Below the pieces are notes generated by a model. It had not been told where the DNA came from. It did no database searches and saw only the letters and a list, made by a program, of their open reading frames with translations. Shown piece by piece: positions 8,351-19,111 of a stretch of DNA of 64,000 nucleotides (its first letter is position 1; every line of letters begins with the position of its first letter). The DNA lies in NCBI RefSeq assembly GCF_029637605.1, contig NZ_CP121261.1:992001-1056000 (forward strand), given 5' to 3'. The translations under genes and the position numbers were made by a program. Source of the stretch: Achromobacter spanius (GTDB lineage Bacteria; Pseudomonadota; Gammaproteobacteria; Burkholderiales; Burkholderiaceae_B).

Positions 8351-9139
8351 ATGAAAAAACTGACTGCTGTTTTCCTCGTGTCCGCGACCACGTTGCTGAC
8401 CGCCTGCGGCCCCAGCGACGACGCCAAGCCGACCGCCGGCGCGCCGGCCGCCGCCAGGAAGGTGGTGGTGGGCCTGGATGACAACTTCCCGCCCATGGGT
8501 TTCCGCGACGCCAGCAACCAGATCGTCGGTTTTGACATCGACATGGCCAAGGAAGCCAGCAAGCGCCTGGGCATGGAAGTGGAATTCAAGCCCATCGACT
8601 GGAGCGCCAAGGAAGCCGAACTCAACGGCAAGCGCGTCGACGTCCTCTGGAACGGCCTGACCATCACCGAAGAGCGCAAGAAGAACATCAGCTTCACCGC
8701 GCCCTACATGGCCAACCACCAGATCATCATCGTGGGCACCGCGTCGCCCGTGAAGGTCAAGAACGACCTGGCCGGCAAGACCGTCGGCGCCCAGGACGGC
8801 AGCAGCGCCACCGACGCCATCGCCCGCGACCCCGTGGCCGCCCAGATCAAGGAAGTGAAGAAGTTCGGCGACAACGTCACCGCGTTGATGGACCTGGCCG
8901 CCGGCCGCCTGGACGCGATCGTGGTGGACGAAGTGGTGGGCCGCTACCTGATCAGCAAGCGCGCGGGCGAATACCGCGTGCTGGAAGAGAACTTCGGCAC
9001 CGAAGACTACGGCGTGGGCGTGCGCAAGGACGACACCGAATTGCTGGGCCAGTTGGACAAGACGCTGGATTCCATGAAGCAGGACGGCACCGCCGGGCGC
9101 ATCGCCACCCAGTGGTTCGGCGCCAACATCATCAAGTAA
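8351..9139 (+). CDS. Polar amino-acid ABC transporter, substrate-binding lipoprotein
   Basis: A 262-residue SBP_bac_3 (cluster 3) protein. The ATG at 8351 gives a lipoprotein signal peptide with lipobox LLTAC|G. Family hallmarks follow: VVVGLDDNFPPMGFRDASNQIVGFDIDMAKEA, then WNGLTITEERKKNISFTAPY, then a DGSSATDAI segment. It is periplasmic, tethered to a membrane lipid, and passes a polar amino acid (substrate not predictable) to the permease 21 bp downstream. First of a three-gene operon. Confidence 0.93.
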   Translation: MKKLTAVFLVSATTLLTACGPSDDAKPTAGAPAAARKVVVGLDDNFPPMGFRDASNQIVGFDIDMAKEASKRLGMEVEFKPIDWSAKEAELNGKRVDVLWNGLTITEERKKNISFTAPYMANHQIIIVGTASPVKVKNDLAGKTVGAQDGSSATDAIARDPVAAQIKEVKKFGDNVTALMDLAAGRLDAIVVDEVVGRYLISKRAGEYRVLEENFGTEDYGVGVRKDDTELLGQLDKTLDSMKQDGTAGRIATQWFGANIIK

Positions 9140-9160
9140 GCGGCGCGCGAATTCTCTTCA

Positions 9161-9814
9161 ATGGACTACGTACTCTCTCTGTTGGGGCCGATGGCGGAAG
9201 GCGCGAAAGTGACCTTGACGCTGTTCTTCATCACGCTGGCCCTGGCAGTGCCCCTGGGCCTGGTGCTGGCGTTGGCGCGCATGTCGAAGTGGCCGCTGCT
9301 CAGCAAGCTGGTCAACGGCTATATCTGGCTGATGCGCGGCACGCCGCTCATGCTGCAGTTGCTGTTCATCTACTTCGCGTTGCCCTTCGTGCCGGTGGTG
9401 GGCGTGCGGCTGCCGGACTTCCCGTCGGCCGTGGTGGCTTTCGCGCTGAACTACGCGGCATATTTCGCCGAGATCTTCCGCGCGGGCATCCAGTCGGTGG
9501 ACCGTGGCCAGTACGAAGGCAGCAAGGTGCTGGGCATGAGCTATCTGCAAACGCTGCGCCGCATCGTGCTGCCGCAGATGGTGCAGCGTGTGTTGCCGCC
9601 GATGAGCAACGAAACCATCACGCTGGTCAAGGATACGTCGCTGATCTACGTGCTGGCCTTGAACGACATCCTGCGCACCGCGCGCGGCATTGTGCAGCGT
9701 GATTTCACCACCACGCCGTTCCTGGTGGCGGCTGCCTTTTATCTGCTCATGACGCTTGTCCTGACGTGGTTCTTCCAGCACATGGAAAAGCGCTATGCCA
9801 AATATGACCAATAA
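9161..9814 (+). CDS. Polar amino-acid ABC transporter permease (HisM/GlnP type)
   Basis: A 217-residue inner-membrane protein of the HisMQ family, with about five helices. The [17 protein letters not shown] segment follows the N-terminal helices, and the EAA-type ATPase contact loop is recognisable ([22 protein letters not shown]). Only one permease gene is present, so it probably acts as a homodimer. Its 3' end overlaps the ATPase gene by 20 bp. Confidence 0.93.
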   Translation: MDYVLSLLGPMAEGAKVTLTLFFITLALAVPLGLVLALARMSKWPLLSKLVNGYIWLMRGTPLMLQLLFIYFALPFVPVVGVRLPDFPSAVVAFALNYAAYFAEIFRAGIQSVDRGQYEGSKVLGMSYLQTLRRIVLPQMVQRVLPPMSNETITLVKDTSLIYVLALNDILRTARGIVQRDFTTTPFLVAAAFYLLMTLVLTWFFQHMEKRYAKYDQ

Positions 9815-10607
9815 TCCGCCGACAGCCGCCGCCGCGCCGACGGGCCGGCCCGTCATGATCCAGGCCAGCGCCATCAGCAAGTCGTTCGGCGCCAACCGCG
9901 TGCTGGACAAGGTGTCGCTGACGCTCGCACAGGGCGAAGTGGTGGCGGTGATTGGCCCGTCCGGCTCGGGCAAGAGCACGTTCCTGCGTTGCCTGAACCA
10001 CCTTGAGACCATTGACGAAGGCAGTATCGAAGTTGAAGGCGAGATGATGGCGCGCGCCGGTGACGACGGCCGCAGCCACTACGCCAGCGATGGTGACGTG
10101 CGGCGCATCTGTCGCAAGATGGGCATGGTGTTTCAGTCGTTCAACCTATTCCCGCACATGACGGTGCTGCAAAACATCATCGAAGCGCCGATCATCGTCA
10201 AGGGCATGTCCAAGGCGCAGATCATCCCCAAGGCGGAAGAACTGTTGCGCAAGGTTGGCCTGCTGAACAAGCGCGACAACTATCCCACGCGCCTGTCGGG
10301 TGGCCAGAAGCAGCGCGTGGCGATTGCCCGCGCGCTGGCGATGGAACCCGACATCATGCTGTTCGACGAACCCACGTCCGCGCTGGACCCGGAATTAACG
10401 GGTGAAGTGCTGCGCACCATGAAGCAGTTGGCCGACGAACGCATGACCATGCTGGTCGTCACGCACGAAATGGGCTTTGCGCGCGAAGTGGCGCATCGCG
10501 TCATCTTCATGGACGAAGGCCGCATCGTCGAGGAAGCGCCGTCGGCGGACTTCTTCCGCGCCCCGCAACAGGCGCGCACTCGGGAATTCCTGGCGCACAT
10601 GCTTTGA
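9795..10607 (+). CDS. Polar amino-acid ABC transporter ATP-binding protein (GlnQ/HisP type)
   Basis: A 270-residue ATPase with Walker [11 protein letters not shown]-loop [14 protein letters not shown], signature [15 protein letters not shown], Walker [15 protein letters not shown] and the H-loop VTHEM. An in-frame ATG at 9804 is an alternative start. It powers the upstream permease. A strong hairpin follows at 10641, ending the operon. Confidence 0.94.
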   Translation: MPNMTNNPPTAAAAPTGRPVMIQASAISKSFGANRVLDKVSLTLAQGEVVAVIGPSGSGKSTFLRCLNHLETIDEGSIEVEGEMMARAGDDGRSHYASDGDVRRICRKMGMVFQSFNLFPHMTVLQNIIEAPIIVKGMSKAQIIPKAEELLRKVGLLNKRDNYPTRLSGGQKQRVAIARALAMEPDIMLFDEPTSALDPELTGEVLRTMKQLADERMTMLVVTHEMGFAREVAHRVIFMDEGRIVEEAPSADFFRAPQQARTREFLAHML

Positions 10608-10640
10608 GGCCGCTGGGGCAATAAGGAAAAGAGGGTCATG

Positions 10641-10678
10641 CCGGCGCGCAATTTCATGAGAAATTGACGCGCCGGTTT
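10641..10678 (+). terminator. Intrinsic terminator after the ABC operon
   Basis: CCGGCGCG (10641) pairs with CGCGCCGG (ends 10675), and the inner arms CAATTTC/GAAATTG extend the stem to 15 bp with a one-base bulge and an ATGA loop. TTT follows at 10676-10678. It also separates the next gene, which argues for a glycosyltransferase start downstream of it. Confidence 0.75.
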
Positions 10679-10728
10679 CCATAATGGCGGGGACAACGTT
10701 GTTCCGATTCCTCTCCGCCTTGAACTCC

Positions 10729-12288
10729 ATGCCCTTTCGGTTTCCCTATTTTTCGCGCCGGGCCTTTCCCGGCTGGCTGGTATTGCTGTGCCTGGCCGTG
10801 TGGCTGGCGGCCCTGGCCTGGGCGCGCTGGCTGACCCTGCCCGACGAAGGGCGCTACGCCGGGGTGGCCTGGGAAATGCTGCGCAGCCATTCGCCCATGG
10901 TGCCGTTGCTGGACGGCATGCCGTACTTTCACAAGCCGCCGCTGTATTACTGGCTGGCGCAGATCAGCTACGCGCTCTTTGGCGTGCATGAATTCAGTGC
11001 GCGCCTGCCTTCGTTAATGGCGGCATGGAGCGCGGGCGCGGGCGTGTACGCCTTCGTGGCGCGCTACCGCAATGTGGCACAGGCGCGCTGGGCGGTCGTG
11101 GTGCTGGGCTTGATGCCTTTGTTCTTCGGCGCCGCGCAGTTTGCCAACATGGACATGTTGGTGGCCAGCATGATCACGCTGTGCATCCTGGCCGCGGCCG
11201 ATACCGCGCTGCGGCGCGAGCAGGGCAGACCGCATCGCGCCATGGCCATCGCAACCGGTGTGCTGGCCGCGCTGGCCGTGTTGGCCAAGGGCTTGATCGG
11301 GCTGGCGTTGCCGGGGGCGATTGTGTTGGCATGGCTGTTGCTGCGGCGCGACTGGCGCGGAATCGGCGCCTTGTTGTCGGCGCCGGCGCTGCTGGCCTTT
11401 GCCGTGGTCGGCGTGCCATGGTTCTGGCTCATGCAGGCCCGGTATCCCGGCTTCTATCACTACTTCTTTGTCTATCAGCACTTTGAACGTTTCGCGCAAA
11501 GCGGCTTCAACAACGCGCAGCCGTTCTGGTTCTATCTGCCTATCGTGTTGGGCCTGGCTCTGCCGTGGACGATCTGGGGCACGGCGATTTTCACGCGCGC
11601 GTTCTGGCGCGAGGCCGATCCGCACGGGCTGCGCAGGCTGATGGCGATCTGGATAGCGGTGGTGATGCTGTTCTTTTCTATCCCGCAATCGAAGTTGATC
11701 GGCTATGTGCTGCCGGTGTTCCCGCCCTTGGCGCTCCTGATCAGTGAACGGATCGCGCCCGCCTGGGCCGCGGGCAAGCGGCGGGGTGCAAGCATTGCAG
11801 TCGTGGCGGCGGCCGTCATCTGCCTGGGAGCCATCATCGCGGCGTCATTCAACCCGCGCGGCAGCGCCGGCCCGACCATGATGGACCTGCGTGGCGAAAT
11901 GCGGCCGCAAGACACGCAGGTCGCGTTGCATGCCTTGCCGTTTGATCTGGGTTTCTATACGCAGGCGTCCGCGCCCGCCTGGATCGTCGACAACTGGAAC
12001 GACCCCGAGGTCCCCACGCGCGACAACTGGCGCAAGGAACTGTACGACGCGGCCAAGTTCGACCCTGCTGCCGGTAAACGGGTATTGATTCAAAACGAAG
12101 ATTTGACGGCGCGGCTTTGCGCGGCGGCCGACGGTACGCGCTTCTGGATCTGGGGCCGCGACGATGACGCCGGGCGCTATCCCGCGATCAATGGCGTGGC
12201 GCCGCGCTTGGCCGGCGCCACGCGCGCGGTATGGCGGTTGGATGTGGATGCCGCTTTCCGTCAACGGATGTGTGGCGGCGCGCGCTAA
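10729..12288 (+). CDS. ArnT-like glycosyltransferase, GT39/PMT family membrane protein
   Basis: About 519 residues with many membrane helices. After the first helix comes the family motif LPDEGRYAGVAWEML; the acidic pair in this first periplasmic loop is the hallmark of GT-C enzymes such as ArnT. PYFHKPPLYYWLAQ and SARLPS follow. Members move a sugar from undecaprenyl phosphate to an envelope acceptor. The substrate is not predictable, and no aminoarabinose synthesis genes are nearby, so lipid A modification is only a possibility. An ATG at 10684 would add 15 residues but sits just behind the preceding terminator. Confidence 0.82.
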   Translation: MPFRFPYFSRRAFPGWLVLLCLAVWLAALAWARWLTLPDEGRYAGVAWEMLRSHSPMVPLLDGMPYFHKPPLYYWLAQISYALFGVHEFSARLPSLMAAWSAGAGVYAFVARYRNVAQARWAVVVLGLMPLFFGAAQFANMDMLVASMITLCILAAADTALRREQGRPHRAMAIATGVLAALAVLAKGLIGLALPGAIVLAWLLLRRDWRGIGALLSAPALLAFAVVGVPWFWLMQARYPGFYHYFFVYQHFERFAQSGFNNAQPFWFYLPIVLGLALPWTIWGTAIFTRAFWREADPHGLRRLMAIWIAVVMLFFSIPQSKLIGYVLPVFPPLALLISERIAPAWAAGKRRGASIAVVAAAVICLGAIIAASFNPRGSAGPTMMDLRGEMRPQDTQVALHALPFDLGFYTQASAPAWIVDNWNDPEVPTRDNWRKELYDAAKFDPAAGKRVLIQNEDLTARLCAAADGTRFWIWGRDDDAGRYPAINGVAPRLAGATRAVWRLDVDAAFRQRMCGGAR

Positions 12289-12319
12289 GCGGCAGTGCCC
12301 GATTGTCGGCACCCATTGC

Positions 12320-12350
12320 CGGCATCGATCATCGGCATCGATCATCGGCA
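12320..12350. repeat. 13-bp tandem repeat, 2.4 copies
   Basis: The unit CGGCATCGATCAT occurs twice in perfect tandem, followed by CGGCA, in the space between two converging genes and before their shared terminator. No function is apparent. Confidence 0.7.
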
Positions 12351-12353
12351 ATA

Positions 12354-12392
12354 GAAAAAGCCGGCAGCCTTTCAAGGGCTGCCGGCTCTTTT
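12354..12392. terminator. Bidirectional intrinsic terminator between the glycosyltransferase and icd
   Basis: A perfect 11-bp stem (AGCCGGCAGCC at 12359-12369, GGCTGCCGGCT at 12377-12387) with a 7-nt loop. CTTTT follows on the plus strand, and on the minus strand the hairpin is followed by TTTTCTATT, so it serves both converging genes. Confidence 0.88.
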
Positions 12393-12425
12393 GTGCCGGC
12401 GGCAAGCGCCGCCAGACCTTGACGC

Positions 12426-14705
<2,280 letters not shown>

Positions 14706-14855
14706 CTAAGCGGCGTACGCCGGTAGATGTTGTCGAGAGTGGGTTCGTATGGGCAGATGCGGGGCAGGACTCCGGATCCACTCACTTGGCAGCGCCCGTC
14801 CTTTATGTAATGGCCCGGTTGCCCGGTCATCCTGGAAGGTGCGGCTGCCACGAAG

Positions 14856-14873
14856 GCGGTATTGTAATACCGC
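14856..14873. promoter_or_regulatory. Palindromic operator candidate upstream of icd
   Basis: GCGGTATT-GT-AATACCGC is a perfect 8-bp inverted repeat about 200 bp upstream of the icd start and 185 bp before the ilvA leader peptide. The core resembles sites of GntR-family repressors. I cannot name the regulator. The rest of 14655-15040 holds no gene I can support. Confidence 0.4.
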
Positions 14874-15040
14874 GACACGCTTGACGCGCAGGGAAATCAC
14901 CGATAAAGCCTGCGTTATGGACTCGATATCGCAGCAATACGGCTTCGATATGGCTTTGAGATGGGGTTTTGGCCAAGCATTCAGCAGGCAGGCGGCCGCG
15001 CGATTTGACAAATTTTCGCGACGCGCGCAAGCTTGCCGCC

Positions 15041-15103
15041 ATGAATTTCGTCGCCGTCCGCATTGCGCTGATTATTACCATCATTCCGAAAATGGTGGGT
15101 TAG
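15041..15103 (+). CDS. ilvA leader peptide (attenuation peptide)
   Basis: A 20-residue peptide, MNFVAVRIALIITIIPKMVG, of which nine residues are Ile, Val or Leu, including two adjacent Ile codons and a second Ile pair around Thr. It sits directly in front of a terminator and the threonine dehydratase gene, so translation speed through the Ile codons would sense charged isoleucyl-tRNA. The composition, position and the alternative pairings described for 15077-15152 are what a classical ilv attenuator requires. Confidence 0.82.
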   Translation: MNFVAVRIALIITIIPKMVG

Positions 15104-15152
15104 CGCGCGACCGCAACAGTCACAGCCACCCGCCCCACGAGGCGGGTTTTTT
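15077..15152 (+). promoter_or_regulatory. Transcription attenuator of ilvA
   Basis: Segment 1 ACCAT (15077-15081, inside the Ile codons) can pair with ATGGT (15092-15096). Segment 2 GGTGGGT (15094-15100) can pair over 7 bp, with one G-U pair, with ACCCGCC (15128-15134). That same ACCCGCC pairs with GGCGGGT (15141-15147), and TTTTT follows: the terminator. A ribosome stalled at the Ile codons would block segment 1, free segment 2 to pair with the terminator arm and allow readthrough into ilvA. Confidence 0.78.
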
Positions 15153-15199
15153 ATGGCCGCCTCTGCCGGGCAAGTCTTCCCAACGCAGAGAAACCCCCC

Positions 15200-16765
15200 A
15201 TGCAAACCGCCACCCCCGACACCGCATTCCAGCACGGCAACGCCTCGCCCATGGCGTACCTGCGGCAGATCCTTAGCGCCCGGATCTACGACATTGCCCG
15301 GGAAACCGAACTGGATCTGGCGCGCGGCTTGTCGGCGCGGTTGGACAACACGGTCTTCCTGAAGCGCGAAGACAACCAACCGGTTTTTTCCTTCAAGGTA
15401 CGCGGCGCCTACAACAAGATGCGCAACACGCCGCAGGCCGCGCTGGACCGGGGCGTGATCACGGCGTCGGCCGGCAACCACGCACAAGGCGTGGCCATTT
15501 CCGCCGCGCGGCTGGGCGTGCGCGCCATCATCGTGGTGCCGCAGACCGCGCCGCAAGTGAAGGTGGACGCGGTGCGCGCCCATGGCGGTCCGACCGTCAC
15601 CGTGGTGCAGGCGGGCGATTCCTACAGCGATGCCTATGCGCATGCGCAGACGCTGGCGCAGCAGCAAGACCTGACCTTCGTGCCCGCATTTGACGACCCC
15701 TACGTCATTGCGGGCCAGGGCACCGTGGGCATGGAAATCCTGCGCCAGCATGCCGGGCCGCTGCATGCGGTGTTCGTGCCGATCGGCGGCGGCAGCCTGG
15801 CCGCCGGCGTGTCGACCTATGTGAAGGCGGTGGACCCGTCGGTCAAGGTGATTGGCGTGCAGACCGTGGATTCCTGCGCGATGGCGCAGTCCATCAAGGC
15901 CGGCCAGCGGGTCAGCCTGGCTGAAGTGGGGCTGTTTTCGGATGGCACGGCGGTCAAGCTGGTGGGCGAGGAAACCTTCCGCCTGTGCCGCGAGTATCTG
16001 GACGAGATCATCCTGGTGGACACCGACGCCGTGTGCGCGGCGATCAAGGACGTGTTCCTGGATACGCGCAGCGTGCTGGAACCGGCGGGCGCGCTGGCGG
16101 TGGCGGGTCTTAAGCAGTACGTCGAACGCGAAAACGCCCAAGGCCTATCGATGGTGGCCATCACGTCGGGCGCCAACATGAATTTCGATCGCCTGCGTTT
16201 CGTGGCGGATCGGGCCGAAGTGGGCGAAGCGCGCGAGGCGGTGTTCGCCGTGACCGTGCCGGAGGAACGCGGCAGCTTTCGCCGCTTCTGCCGCGTGATC
16301 GGTCAGCGCAGCGTTACGGAATTCAACTACCGCATTGCCGACGCGCACACCGCGCACATCTTCGTCAGCATGCAGATTGCTCGGCGCGGCGATGCCGGCG
16401 AGATCATGGCGGCGCTGCAAGAGCAGGGCTTTTCGGTCAGCGACCTGACGCACAACGAAGTGTCCAAGCAGCACATTCGCTACATGGTGGGCGGGCGGTC
16501 ACCGTTGGCGGGCGGCGAACGGCTGTTCCGCTTTGAGTTTCCGGAACGCCCCGGCGCGCTGATGAAGTTCCTGTCCGAGATGGCGCCCAACTGGAACATC
16601 AGCCTGTTCCACTACCGCAACCAAGGCGCGGACTTCAGTTCGGCGCTGGTGGGCATCCAGGCGCCGCTGGCGGATAACGCGGGCTTGGACGCCTTCCTGC
16701 GGCAACTGGGCTACGCGCATTTTGAGGAAACCGAGAACGAGGCGTATCGCCAGTTTTTGATCTGA
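15200..16765 (+). CDS. ilvA: Biosynthetic threonine ammonia-lyase (threonine dehydratase)
   Basis: A 521-residue PLP enzyme that deaminates threonine to 2-oxobutanoate, the first committed step to isoleucine. The PLP Lys is K66 in SFKVRGAYNKM; the phosphate-binding Gly loop is GGGSLAAGV. The C-terminal ~200 residues hold two ACT-like regulatory domains (EERGSFRRFCRVIG and GGERLFRFEFPERPGALMKF), as in the isoleucine-feedback-inhibited long form. Expression is probably controlled by the leader at 15041-15152. Confidence 0.95.
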   Translation: MQTATPDTAFQHGNASPMAYLRQILSARIYDIARETELDLARGLSARLDNTVFLKREDNQPVFSFKVRGAYNKMRNTPQAALDRGVITASAGNHAQGVAISAARLGVRAIIVVPQTAPQVKVDAVRAHGGPTVTVVQAGDSYSDAYAHAQTLAQQQDLTFVPAFDDPYVIAGQGTVGMEILRQHAGPLHAVFVPIGGGSLAAGVSTYVKAVDPSVKVIGVQTVDSCAMAQSIKAGQRVSLAEVGLFSDGTAVKLVGEETFRLCREYLDEIILVDTDAVCAAIKDVFLDTRSVLEPAGALAVAGLKQYVERENAQGLSMVAITSGANMNFDRLRFVADRAEVGEAREAVFAVTVPEERGSFRRFCRVIGQRSVTEFNYRIADAHTAHIFVSMQIARRGDAGEIMAALQEQGFSVSDLTHNEVSKQHIRYMVGGRSPLAGGERLFRFEFPERPGALMKFLSEMAPNWNISLFHYRNQGADFSSALVGIQAPLADNAGLDAFLRQLGYAHFEETENEAYRQFLI

Positions 16766-16778
16766 GCAGGCGGCGGGC

Positions 16779-17747
16779 TCAGCCCCGCTTGCAGTGCGCC
16801 TTGGCCGGCAGTGCCGCGCCGGGCTTGAGCTGCAACGAGGCCCGGCCCGCCGATTGCGCGAATTGCAGCGTGGCGGCGCGCCAGCCGGGCACATCGTCGA
16901 ACAACACGGCGGGTTTGGCCGACGACGGATACCCCGGATCGGGCCGGTTGTATTCAATGGTGGGCAACGTCAGGCACGTGTCCTTGAGATCCAGGCGCGC
17001 CAGTTCGCGGCCGTCGCGTAAACGCACCGCGCGAAACGCCAGCGGCGTGTCCACGAATTTCACGACTTCCGGCACGATCCGCAGGTCACCCTGCGCGTCC
17101 TTGACGCGCGTGGCGGGCTGCACCACCACCACATCGCGGCCTGGCGGAATGGCCAGGTAGGCTACGTCGCCATCCACATCCAGCAGCTTGCCCGCGCCCA
17201 GATTCTGCGCCTTGAGCGGCGCGTGGCGAATCATCACCGTTTCGCCCCACGTGGTTTCCACGCGCGTCCAGCCCGGTAGCCGCGCGGCTTCAAAACGGGT
17301 GGCGGCCGGGCGGTTGCGTTCGCGCTGGTCGGATAAGGCAAGCGGCTTAACACGCAGCGCGCCGTCAATTACCTGCAAGTGCGCCAGCACGGTGTTGGCG
17401 CTGCCGCTGGTGAAGTAGGCCAGCACGGCGTCGGTTTCCAACACCTTGGCATTGCCCGCGCAGAAGAAGGCGTTGGCGTCCGGGTGCTTGCCGTCGGGAT
17501 ACAGCAGCCGGCCGACGTCGCGGCCGCAAAGCTTGTTGCCCTGAAAGTTAATGGTGGTGGTGCGCGTGTGCTGACGCTGACCGGTGTTCCAGTCGCCGTG
17601 GCTTGAGGTGGCGACGTCCACCACCAGGCCATGGCTGTCATAGAGCACGGCGGCATACGCCGGGGCGATTGCGAGGCCAAGGAGCAGGCCGAACAGCAGA
17701 CCGAACAGCGGGCTCATGCGTGATGCCGGGAGGCGGCTTCGGGTCAT
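16779..17747 (-). CDS. Secreted protein of unknown function
   Basis: A 322-residue protein with an N-terminal signal peptide (hydrophobic, with a repeated GLLFGLLLGL run, cleavage near AYA|A). AGGGA lies about 9 nt before the Met at 17747; an internal Met at 17717 is possible but has no visible ribosome site. The mature part is beta-strand-rich with four Cys (GNKLCGRD, AFFCAGN, KDTCLTL, AHCKRG), possibly two disulfides. It converges on ilvA with 13 bp between the stops. I do not recognise the family. Confidence 0.72.
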   Translation of the reverse strand: MTRSRLPASRMSPLFGLLFGLLLGLAIAPAYAAVLYDSHGLVVDVATSSHGDWNTGQRQHTRTTTINFQGNKLCGRDVGRLLYPDGKHPDANAFFCAGNAKVLETDAVLAYFTSGSANTVLAHLQVIDGALRVKPLALSDQRERNRPAATRFEAARLPGWTRVETTWGETVMIRHAPLKAQNLGAGKLLDVDGDVAYLAIPPGRDVVVVQPATRVKDAQGDLRIVPEVVKFVDTPLAFRAVRLRDGRELARLDLKDTCLTLPTIEYNRPDPGYPSSAKPAVLFDDVPGWRAATLQFAQSAGRASLQLKPGAALPAKAHCKRG

Positions 17748-17927
17748 CGGCGGTTTTCCCTGGGATGGATGCAGGGGTGAATATATACCGCGTGCAAGGG
17801 CCTCGGGACGGCGTGGCCCTTGCGTGATCGAAGAAAATTCAGTTGGTTTAAAGAATGTTATTACATTACAATTGCGACCCGATTTCCTTGTATTCCAGGC
17901 TGCATCATTCGATGCGCCGTCCGCTTC

Positions 17928-19103
17928 ATGCCCTCAATGTCTATCGCCGTACCCCCCCAGACCCACACCCCGCGCCTGCGTTCCATCGACGCCTTGCGCG
18001 GCCTGGTCATCGTCATCATGTTGCTTGACCATGTGCGCGAAACCTTCTTTTTGCACCATCAGGTGAGTGACCCGATGGACGCGGCGGCCACCGACCCCTT
18101 CCTGTTTTTCTCGCGCTGGCTGGCGCACCTGTGCGCACCCGTGTTTGTCTTCCTGACAGGCGTATCCGCGTGGTTGTACGGCGCCAAGGCCGGCAACCGG
18201 GGCGCCACGGCCGCGTTCCTGGCCAAGCGTGGTTTGTTCCTGGTGCTGCTGGAAGTGTTGGTGGTGAACTTCGCCTGGACGTTCCAGTTCCCGCCGTCCG
18301 TCGTCTACCTGCAGGTGATCTGGGTGATCGGCCTGAGCATGCTGGCCCTGGCTGCGCTGCTGTGGCTGCCGCGCGCGGCCCTGGTGGCGGTGGGCGCGGT
18401 GCTGGTGGCGGGTCACAACGCGCTGGACGGCGTGCACTTCGCGGTGGGCGAGTTCATGCACGTGCCTTGGGCCGTGCTGCATGACCGGGGTTGGATCAAC
18501 GTGGGCGAGGCCTTGCGCCTGCGCACCTCGTATCCCTTGCTGCCCTGGATCGGCGTGATCGCGCTGGGTTACGCGGTGGGGCCGTGGTTCCAGGCCAAGG
18601 TGCCGGCGGCGGCCAGGCAGCGCTGGCTGTGGACGGCGGGTATCGCGGGCCTGATCGGTTTCGTGCTGCTGCGGGCCGTCAACGGCTACGGCCAAGCCCA
18701 GCAATGGGCGGTGCAGGCTGACCTGCTGCACACCGTGATGAGCTTCGTGAACATCACCAAGTACCCGCCGTCCTTGATGTTCCTGCTGCTGACGCTGGGC
18801 CTGGGTCTGTGCCTGCTGGTGCTGATTGAACGCGCGCAGTCGGCTACATGGGTGGGCGTGCTGTGTGTGTTTGGCGCGGCGCCGATGTTCTTTTATCTGC
18901 TGCATCTGTACGTACTGAAGGCCTTGTATCTGGCGGGCGAGGGCGTCTGGGGCTTGAACCAGGGCAAGTTCTTTGGCGTGGACAGCATGGCCAGCGTGTG
19001 GCTGATATCGGTGCTGCTGGCGGTGGCGCTGTATTGGCCGGTGCGTTGGTTTGGCCGCTTGAAGGCGGCGCGCCGCGATATCGCCTGGCTCAAGTACCTG
19101 TGA
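17928..19103 (+). CDS. HGSNAT-type (DUF1624) acyltransferase-like membrane protein
   Basis: About 391 residues with roughly 10 membrane helices. The opening RLRSIDALRGLVIVIMLLDHVRETFF matches the catalytic N-terminal region of the heparan-alpha-glucosaminide N-acetyltransferase family, with the conserved His of the DHVRE segment. Bacterial members are thought to transfer acyl groups onto envelope glycans; the substrate is unknown. Candidate starts are at 17928 and 17937; neither has a clear ribosome site. The stop lies 8 bp before the porin ATG, so the two are probably co-transcribed. Confidence 0.8.
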   Translation: MPSMSIAVPPQTHTPRLRSIDALRGLVIVIMLLDHVRETFFLHHQVSDPMDAAATDPFLFFSRWLAHLCAPVFVFLTGVSAWLYGAKAGNRGATAAFLAKRGLFLVLLEVLVVNFAWTFQFPPSVVYLQVIWVIGLSMLALAALLWLPRAALVAVGAVLVAGHNALDGVHFAVGEFMHVPWAVLHDRGWINVGEALRLRTSYPLLPWIGVIALGYAVGPWFQAKVPAAARQRWLWTAGIAGLIGFVLLRAVNGYGQAQQWAVQADLLHTVMSFVNITKYPPSLMFLLLTLGLGLCLLVLIERAQSATWVGVLCVFGAAPMFFYLLHLYVLKALYLAGEGVWGLNQGKFFGVDSMASVWLISVLLAVALYWPVRWFGRLKAARRDIAWLKYL

Positions 19104-19111
19104 AGGCGGCG

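Noticed and set aside
15005..15033. TTGACA at 15005-15010 as the -35 of the ilvA promoter
   Set aside because: No acceptable -10 at 16-18 bp, and the start would fall on or after the leader-peptide ATG. The real promoter is probably further upstream but I could not identify it.
14749..15276. 175-codon plus-strand open frame before ilvA
   Set aside because: It overlaps the leader peptide, the terminator and the ilvA start in another frame; no ribosome site or family features.
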